A stretch of 25,659 nucleotides of DNA, taken from NCBI GenBank assembly GCA_023231475.1, contig JALJEE010000576.1, forward strand, positions 1 to 25,659. Direction: 5' to 3'. A model generated the notes under the pieces. The model saw only the letters and a list, made by a program, of their open reading frames with translations, was not told the DNA's origin and ran no database searches. The translations under genes and the position numbers were made by a program. How positions within the stretch are numbered: the stretch's first letter is position 1; every line of letters begins with the position of its first letter. The stretch comes from Seison nebaliae. Its lineage: Eukaryota; Rotifera; Pararotatoria; Seisonacea; Seisonidae. Shown here piece after piece: positions 20,087 through 25,659 of the stretch.

Positions 20087-20850
20087 AATAATATTAGTTT
20101 AATTCTTTGACATATATGTTAATAAACTTATTGCTTTCAATTGACTTATTACGAAAAAAAACTGTCATATTCGAAATATCGGAAGTTATATATCTCTATT
20201 TTATTATATATTGGATGTTACATGTATAATTCATTTCTAATTTTATTACCTCAAATTTTAATACTCATATGTATTTATTAATTGTCTACTTTTTATTTTC
20301 TGTTCATTGTGACCAGAATATGTAGTTCTCATTTTATTGTTATCTATCGAGCAATAAATTCAGTAAGATAAAGGACTATAACAAACATAAGCTAAAATTT
20401 GTTGTAGATAAAAATTAATAAAACCACCAAATTAGACTCAATGAATCTAGGGTAATTGGTAGATCGATTATCCAAAGTACATTTATGTATATACGTTTGA
20501 CAGTTTTTTTGATATTAATATTTGTTTACATATTCGTACAGTATCATAACTTCTGTCGGATTAGATATTTTAATAGAAGTACTTCTCATCATATGATAGT
20601 CTTATTCAAACTGTTTAAGAAGGTGGAATAGGATAAATTTCTATGTTGCAACTAAACAATTTCAATAAAATTCTTACGTTAGGACTAATAATATAAACCC
20701 TATTATTGCAAACGTGCCTGGTTAAACAGAGAACGTGGAAAAACTTTTACGATGAGTGGACATGGTAAATCGAAACATGGGAATTTATGCGTTTACAGCT
20801 CGGGATACATTTGATATAAATTGCGATATAAATCTTCGATATTTGATTTT
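20087..20850. other. Intergenic, 3' flank of the unknown gene
   Basis: 764 bp of AT-rich DNA with no coding frame of substance. It leads into the repeat cluster that starts at about 20852. Confidence 0.4.
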
Positions 20851-20851
20851 C

Positions 20852-21035
20852 TCGTGCGTACCGCAGTGGTCTACGTACGTTCCACGCATATTTACGAAAT
20901 AACGTACCTTACATCTCATTAGAGTTATATTGGGTCGTGCGTAGCACAGTGGTCTATGTACGTTCCCAACGCCACAACGATGGGACACATGTAGAGATCT
21001 CCTAAAACTGACCGTAGACCAGTCGATCAAAGCAG
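20852..21035 (+). repeat. SINE-like retroposon heads, two in tandem (copy 2)
   Basis: A 32-bp block starting TCGTGCGTA at 20852 recurs at 20935 with three mismatches, 83 bp apart. It contains TAGCACAGTGGT (20942-20953), which matches 11 of 12 positions of the tRNA A box TRGCNNAGYNGG; a matching B box is only weakly visible around 20980. After the second head the sequence continues CCAACGCCACAACGATGGGAC, AGATCTCCT, ACTGACCGTAGA and CGATCAAA, matching copy 1 (2301-2435, opposite strand). The 3' A-rich end seen in copies 1 and 3 is missing, so this copy is truncated or recombined. Confidence 0.55.
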
Positions 21036-21575
21036 ATAGTTTATCGCGTAATAACGGCAGAAAAACTGAAGGGACGACGAGAAGCCTGCACATTGTGTAT
21101 AAGATGAAACTGGAAGAGTTGAACTGCGGACAGAGTATTATATCTGCGGAATTATATGTTTCTTTCTTTAAAATTTATTGTATCGAGTTTATGATTTGTT
21201 GAATAATAAACAAGGTCTTCGAATGTTTGAAGATGGTCGTAATGTGGTTCGAGTTGTCGATTTGAAGGAATGTCATTTTAATTTGACACGAAATGTACAT
21301 AGACACTTTTCCCCCAAAATAATAATTATTTTTACCCTTTTAAAAAAAAAAAAATAACTTTGTCCGATTCCGGAATTTGTCCGCATTTAATTTTAACTTT
21401 TTTTTAAATATTTTTTTTCGCTTTAGGAGGTTATCGTCCCTAGTGTGAGTATAACTCAAATTTAACTTTTTTTTTTTAATAAACTCTATAAGATTTAGTC
21501 GATATTTGACTGAAAACTAAGTTAGAAATTACACCCAAAGAATAAAATTGATAAAGTAATAAATAAAAGTAATAA
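21036..21575. other. Repeat-flanking DNA, no gene recognised
   Basis: This contains long T/A runs (21338-21480) and a TTTGTCCG direct repeat around the palindrome ATTCCGGAAT (21367-21376). A fragmentary frame near 21181-21330 (NKQGLRMFEDG...) is protein-like; it might belong to the transposon whose C-terminal part follows, but I cannot place it. Confidence 0.35.
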
Positions 21576-21943
21576 TCATTTTATCCTTTATATGATTATT
21601 TCGAGGACACATATATTGGATACGAGAATTTGGTAACTTCTAAAATCGAATTGTGGAATAATTTCGATCGAGTAATGCATTCACTCCCTCGAACAAACAA
21701 TCTTGTTAAAGGTAAGAACAATGGATTGAAACATCTAATCAATATTGATAATCAAAAAACTATTTTGAAAATTCGATCATCAAATGTTTCAATTTAGAAG
21801 AGTTTAACTACAAATTATTTAAAAAAGGAGAGAAGAAAAGGCGACGTAAGATGGAAATTGAAAAAGATGAAAAATTAAAGAACTCCTACTCGCGTCGGTT
21901 TCAAAAAGAAATATCTCGATTATTTTTTCATGACCAAATTTGA
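21576..21943 (+). pseudogene. MULE-type transposase relic, C-terminal region
   Basis: Frame 21576-21797 encodes YDYFEDTYIGYENL, then SKIELWNNFDRVMHSLPRTN followed by NLVKGKNNGLKHLIN. This is the C-terminal signature of MULE/FLYWCH-associated transposases (YFEDTYIG ... IExWNxxxRxxxxLPRTNNxVEGWHxG). A stop follows at 21795 and the rest continues one frame over, 21797-21943, as EEFNYKLFKKGEKKRRRKME, typical of the family's basic tail. The stop/frameshift, the missing catalytic part and loss of the WH in VEGWH mark it as dead. It complements the catalytic-core relic at 1751-2158. A GTAAG at 21712 lies inside the coding frame and is read through. Confidence 0.75.
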
Positions 21944-22101
21944 CCAAATTGTCTAATTAAATTTCCACAGTTCTTCCATAAAATAATGTTTTTAATTGTT
22001 CTTAATAATTCTAAATTTTTGAATAATTTTTTGGTTATATTATTTCTTTAATCTTTAAACCATAATTAATCTTAATCAATTAACACATTTGATTAGAAAC
22101 A

Positions 22102-22336
22102 GGGTGATGAAATCACCGAATTTATAGAAAAAGGGGACGAAATCACCGTTTTTAAGGCGAAAAGGCGACGAAATCACCGTTTTTAAGAGAACGAAATCAC
22201 CGAATTGTTGAAATAACGTAAAGAAAATTTATGTAAGGGTGACAAAATCACCGTTTTTAGCAAAACAAGGTGACGAACTGTCCGAATCTGGAAAAAAAAG
22301 ATGAGCAAATCTAAGGGTGACGAAATCACCGTGATT
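22102..22336 (+). repeat. Degenerate tandem repeat, GGTGACGAAATCACCG units
   Basis: Seven related units, with cores starting near 22110, 22140, 22171, 22194, 22245, 22276 and 22323; spacing is mostly about 30 bp. The unit is an imperfect hairpin: in the first, GGTGAT-GAA-ATCACC is a perfect 6-bp stem. It is also codon-like: GGT GAC GAA ATC ACC GTT TTT reads GDEITVF, and two successive units read GDEITEFIEKGDEITVFKAK before the frame breaks. It may be the wreck of a repeat-containing protein or a structured satellite. The block abuts SINE-like copy 3. Confidence 0.7.
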
Positions 22337-22339
22337 CCA

Positions 22340-22425
22340 ACGTAGACATCTCCTTCCACTGACGGTAGAGGAGATCGATCAAAAGTTTCAATTTATCCCG
22401 ACGGAAATTTCAATTTAAAAAAAAA
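22340..22425 (+). repeat. SINE-like retroposon, copy 3 (3' part)
   Basis: AACGTAGACATCTCC, CACTGACGGTAGA, GGAGATCGATCAAAA and ATTTATCCCGACGG, ending in nine As (22417-22425). It matches the 3' half of copy 1 (reverse strand) and partly copy 2. The head is missing, as expected for 5' truncation, and the A tail sits at the same end as in copy 1. Confidence 0.6.
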
Positions 22426-22971
22426 TATCTAATTCATCGAAGGGAAGAAAACGTCAGTGTATATTGCATGTCCAGATTGAAATGCAACATTGAACTTAAA
22501 CACTTATCGGAAATTGATTGGAAAACAGAACAATCGAATTGCAGTTTCATTGAATCAGTCAAAAGTTCAAATAAGGTAACAATCGATCTCATTTTTCACC
22601 ACCCAATTAAAAAACATATGAAACATGAACGACAGACAATTCGGAGACGTGCTATATTATTTTGTTGCTTCAATGTGAAACATACGTACATTTTTCCGTT
22701 TGTGTCTTATATGATTTTTCTATATTCTTCATAATTATTCTTCAACCATTAAGCTTCGTTTCTATAATGAAGATTTTAAGATTGTTAAAAATAAAGATTT
22801 TCATTTATTCTACTTTTTTAAGCCTTACATATGATAGAGTTCAAAATAAGTTTTCAAAAATATCACTCAAGATACAATAAAGTGCTTGATAATAAAGAAT
22901 TTATTATTATTATTGAAAAAGTTTTGATTTTAATGTTTTAACTACATGTATAATATAATCCTAGCAGTCAC
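22426..22971. other. Intergenic, 5' flank of TANGO6
   Basis: 546 bp leading to the TANGO6 start. An 88-codon frame at 22468-22734 (MSRLKCNIEL...) has some protein character at its start but ends in hydrophobic AT-driven sequence; I do not accept it as a gene. No upstream exon for TANGO6 is evident. Confidence 0.4.
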
Positions 22972-25248
22972 ATGAGTATGAATCCGTTGAATTATTTAAA
23001 AAGTAACGTTCCAGTTTATCACACGGCATCCGGTTTCTGGCTTCACACATTGCAAACAATATATCATCGGCAATTTATTAGTGGACCGTTCAATTTCTTT
23101 AAATTTAAAGAACTCTTCAATCCAACCATACTGTCCAATCCTTCTGAGTTGGTGGAACATATAAGAGAAAATGAACATAGAATTAGAGAAATAATGAGTG
23201 AGGGAAATATTAATTCGTTCAAAAATGATCTTAAACTATTTACCGAAAAATTTGAAGCGACATTCAATACGTACCCGTACAGTTTATCTCCAGACGAAGG
23301 TAGTTTGATTTTCGATGCATGGCCGCCAATTATGTTTCTCATAATAATTCTCCAATATTATGATAATTCGGAAAATTACCGAACTGTCGTGAGAAAAAGT
23401 AAAAAAGTTATGGGAATATTATTAAATTCGTTGCAATCACCATTCATCGTTTATGCACATTGTTTGAATTTGTTCGATTATTTGAATAAATTTCGATTGA
23501 TTCGGGAGAAAAATTTCAAGAAATTTCATCAGTTGAGCTGCGAAGAACATTTAAGAAATACTTATCAGTATTTTTTCGAAAACTTTCTAGAAATTCGACA
23601 TGAAATATATTCAGAAGGTTTGGATCTCACCAAAATTAATCATGGACCAATTAAATTTGCGTTTAAAGATCATTTTCCTAAACTGTTCGACATTATAGAA
23701 ACTGATCTTTGTCAATTAGAGAGAATTGAAAAACGATTTATTTGGGGAAATTACATGGTTCTACATGAGATGGATGAGAATCAAATTCGTTTAAATGAAT
23801 TCCTTAAAAATCAACCGACCACTTTTCTACGAAGTCCATTAATTCGAGATCGTTTCTTTCGATTTTGTCTATCGCCCGAACTTCTCTATTGTGGGTCGAT
23901 TAAAGAAGAGAACGATATATTTTCTTCACTTTTGCGTAATGAGAAGAAATATGGAATGGTAGATATTAAAGCAGCAATAAAGAGACCGACAGAACTTGGA
24001 AAATTTTTTAAAGAAAAATTTAAATCAGTATTGGAATTAAAACGATCTAGAAAAGTAAAAATAGTTCCAACTGACTCCGTTACCTCATCGACAAATAGAA
24101 AACCGGAAGAAAAGAATGTTGAAAGAATTAGTGATGATATGTGGAAGGATTTGCAAGACGAAAGGAATCCTGCATTCTCTGGTGGTACAATGGCAACAAT
24201 TTCAAGAATGATAATAGATTCAAAAGAACTTCAAAATGACAATGAGACTTTGGAGAAGTTAATGAAAATAGTTTTGGAAAGATTATCCGATTCAGATTCA
24301 TATGTTTATTTATCAGCTATTCAATGCATTTCAACTCTCCTCAAGACGAGTAATATTCAACGAAAAATTATGGAGAAACTGTTTGATTATCTATATAAAT
24401 TGCGAAGACAATTAATGAATGAGAAGAAAAGGAAATTGTCAATTGAGAAGAAGCATTTCATGAAAACTCTTAATTCAATGAAATCGAAAGATTATGATGA
24501 AGTTTTGGACGATAAATATGTTTTCCATAATATTTTTGATGAGATCTCAAATAAGGAACGTGTATTTTTTCAATATAGTGAAATGTTATTCAAATCGATC
24601 AGAGCCCTGGGCAACACTTCTAGCAAATATATTAATCTCTTCACTTTATTTCTACTGAAATCTTCGGATTTGAATCTCAATGAAAATAATGAAGAGGAAC
24701 ATGTATATATAAAGGAAACTTTTAATTTGATGGATAATTGTTCCTTATTGACATTCCGTATTTCCATCATCAGTCAATGGGAAAATTTATTTCAATACGA
24801 TCACATCGGTCTGAGCGAACCAATCATCAATGAAATTATCGCAAAATGTATAAATCATTTAAAATGCGATTGGCAAGTAGTAGAACTGAAAAGGAAATCA
24901 GCAACGGTATTGTTATGTTACGTTGAAGGGCGAATGAAAACATCAAACATTATCTCGAACGATATCAATAGATGTAAAGAAATTAAAGATGTTTTAAAAT
25001 TATTTTACCAAAGACCTATTTCATCCAACACCATCTTCTCATCATTAAGATATAATGATCTTAAACAATGCGTTATTGATACATTTTTGGAACATCGAAA
25101 TGACGAAAAAAAAAGTTTTGTGAAATTCATCCGCTTTAATTTTTGTTTTCCCGATTCAATATTAAGTTCGACACTCGATAATGTCAATAGTCTTCTAAGC
25201 AAACTAATCACTCATACAATTATTCCCTCTATTTCATATACGTCATAA
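22972..25248 (+). CDS. TANGO6: TANGO6 (Transport and Golgi organization 6)-like HEAT-repeat protein
   Basis: Single uninterrupted exon of 758 aa starting at ATG 22972. TANGO6/Rtp1 proteins are alpha-solenoid factors involved in RNA polymerase II nuclear import (yeast Rtp1) and Golgi organisation (fly Tango6). The diagnostic part is LSDSDSYVYLSAIQCISTLL (438-457), the RTP1_C1 core. It is followed by SIRALGNTSSKY (542-553), matching the RALG...SKY block, and then TFRISIISQWENLF, aligned with the HRASSLANLGEL region. DWQVVELKRKSATVLL corresponds to the next helical pair. The extreme C-terminus (after about 655) is diverged from the RTP1_C2 motif. The protein is shorter than human TANGO6 (about 1090 aa), with the N-terminal part reduced. 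The lack of introns contrasts with CFAP57. Confidence 0.8.
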   Translation: MSMNPLNYLKSNVPVYHTASGFWLHTLQTIYHRQFISGPFNFFKFKELFNPTILSNPSELVEHIRENEHRIREIMSEGNINSFKNDLKLFTEKFEATFNTYPYSLSPDEGSLIFDAWPPIMFLIIILQYYDNSENYRTVVRKSKKVMGILLNSLQSPFIVYAHCLNLFDYLNKFRLIREKNFKKFHQLSCEEHLRNTYQYFFENFLEIRHEIYSEGLDLTKINHGPIKFAFKDHFPKLFDIIETDLCQLERIEKRFIWGNYMVLHEMDENQIRLNEFLKNQPTTFLRSPLIRDRFFRFCLSPELLYCGSIKEENDIFSSLLRNEKKYGMVDIKAAIKRPTELGKFFKEKFKSVLELKRSRKVKIVPTDSVTSSTNRKPEEKNVERISDDMWKDLQDERNPAFSGGTMATISRMIIDSKELQNDNETLEKLMKIVLERLSDSDSYVYLSAIQCISTLLKTSNIQRKIMEKLFDYLYKLRRQLMNEKKRKLSIEKKHFMKTLNSMKSKDYDEVLDDKYVFHNIFDEISNKERVFFQYSEMLFKSIRALGNTSSKYINLFTLFLLKSSDLNLNENNEEEHVYIKETFNLMDNCSLLTFRISIISQWENLFQYDHIGLSEPIINEIIAKCINHLKCDWQVVELKRKSATVLLCYVEGRMKTSNIISNDINRCKEIKDVLKLFYQRPISSNTIFSSLRYNDLKQCVIDTFLEHRNDEKKSFVKFIRFNFCFPDSILSSTLDNVNSLLSKLITHTIIPSISYTS

Positions 25249-25659
25249 ACCTGAAAACCATTCAAATTAAATGATATTTTACAATTTGCCATTTGTCAAA
25301 CTAATTAAATGTTTAATTTTTTAAATATACTTAATAGTCTTCATCCAACGGACAATTTATTATCCGACAATGTCCTTTTCATTGGCATTGTCTGGACAAT
25401 ATTGTTTAAACAATATTGTCTCAAAGAATTTTCGGACAATTGTCCGTTGATAACGGACATTTTAGGACAACTTAAAGTTCTAAACTTTGCTATACAAAAG
25501 CCGATATTTTGTTTAATTTTATAAATCAAAACGATAAGGAATAAGTAAGAAAATAATTTTATTAATTATAAAATATATAAAATAATTATTTTTATAAATA
25601 TAACTTTTTTTATGTAATTATGATAGATTAAGATATATCTTTATTCTTATATAATTTCT
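25249..25659. other. 3' flank of TANGO6
   Basis: AT-rich DNA holding the TANGO6 3' UTR and the palindrome cluster described separately. The short open frames on both strands at 25309-25529 arise from the symmetric sequence and are not genes. Confidence 0.4.
25346..25449. repeat. 104-bp element with 12-bp inverted ends and nested palindromes
   Basis: CAACGGACAATT (25346-25357) and AATTGTCCGTTG (25438-25449) are perfect inverted ends. Inside lies a perfect 26-bp palindrome at 25395-25420 (arm GACAATATTGTTT), a GACAATG/CATTGTC pair around 25364-25392, and a 14-bp palindrome CGGACAATTGTCCG at 25433-25446 that overlaps the right end. ACAAT/ATTGT is repeated throughout. It could be a small MITE-like element, a strong hairpin in the TANGO6 3' UTR, or a cluster of binding sites. 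Confidence 0.7.

Noticed and set aside
20785-21093. 102-codon frame on the minus strand
   Set aside because: It is the reverse side of the SINE-like repeat; the composition is Arg/Cys-rich and unlike the genes here, with no domain.
21236-21246. tRNA B-box-like GGTTCGAG
   Set aside because: No A box at the right distance and no cloverleaf can be folded around it.
22468-22734. 88-codon frame before TANGO6
   Set aside because: No recognisable domain, the second half is AT-driven hydrophobic sequence, and it overlaps the presumed TANGO6 promoter.

Overview
This is a eukaryotic, strongly AT-rich, gene-dense segment from a small-genome animal. The gene set is metazoan: a rhodopsin-type GPCR, a PRL/PTP4A phosphatase, CISD2, BAG1-type ubiquitin-like, TANGO6 and a fibrinogen-domain secreted protein. 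A complete CFAP57 (12 exons, 1218 aa) implies motile cilia or flagella, which argues against nematodes and acariform mites. Rotifers, flatworms, orthonectids, dicyemids or similar compact ciliated animals are possible; the sequence alone does not decide.

Layout. 1-123: tail of a gene. 593-1395 (-): secreted fibrinogen-like protein. 1751-2440: MULE transposase relic and a SINE-like copy. 3590-7386: UCHL3-type deubiquitinase (+), Rab6 (-), RRP8 methyltransferase (+), diverged Rab6 paralogue (-). 7873-8856 (-): GPCR. 9624-13862 (-): CFAP57. 14219-14698 (-): CISD2. 16074-16824 (+): PRL phosphatase. 17536-18407 (-): TFIIA-gamma and a ubiquitin-like protein. 19073-20086 (+): unknown basic low-complexity protein. 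20850-22430: repeat cluster with SINE-like heads, a second MULE relic, a tandem repeat encoding a decayed GDEIT peptide, and a SINE-like tail. 22972-25248 (+): TANGO6. 25346-25449: nested palindromes. The genes are unrelated housekeeping and signalling genes with no shared pathway; many are convergent or divergent with 200-500 bp between them.

The most striking observation is splicing. I rebuilt six multi-exon genes by protein conservation and frame, giving 21 introns. All 21 begin GTT (11 GTTT, 6 GTTA, 2 GTTG, 2 GTTC) and none begins with the usual animal GTA/GTG (GTRAGT), while all end in AG. Nineteen of the introns are only 35-57 bp. This points to a changed 5' splice-site consensus and predicts a matching change in U1/U6 snRNA or in donor recognition. 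Applying the rule also uncovers a hidden last exon in the PRL gene that restores its CAAX prenylation motif.
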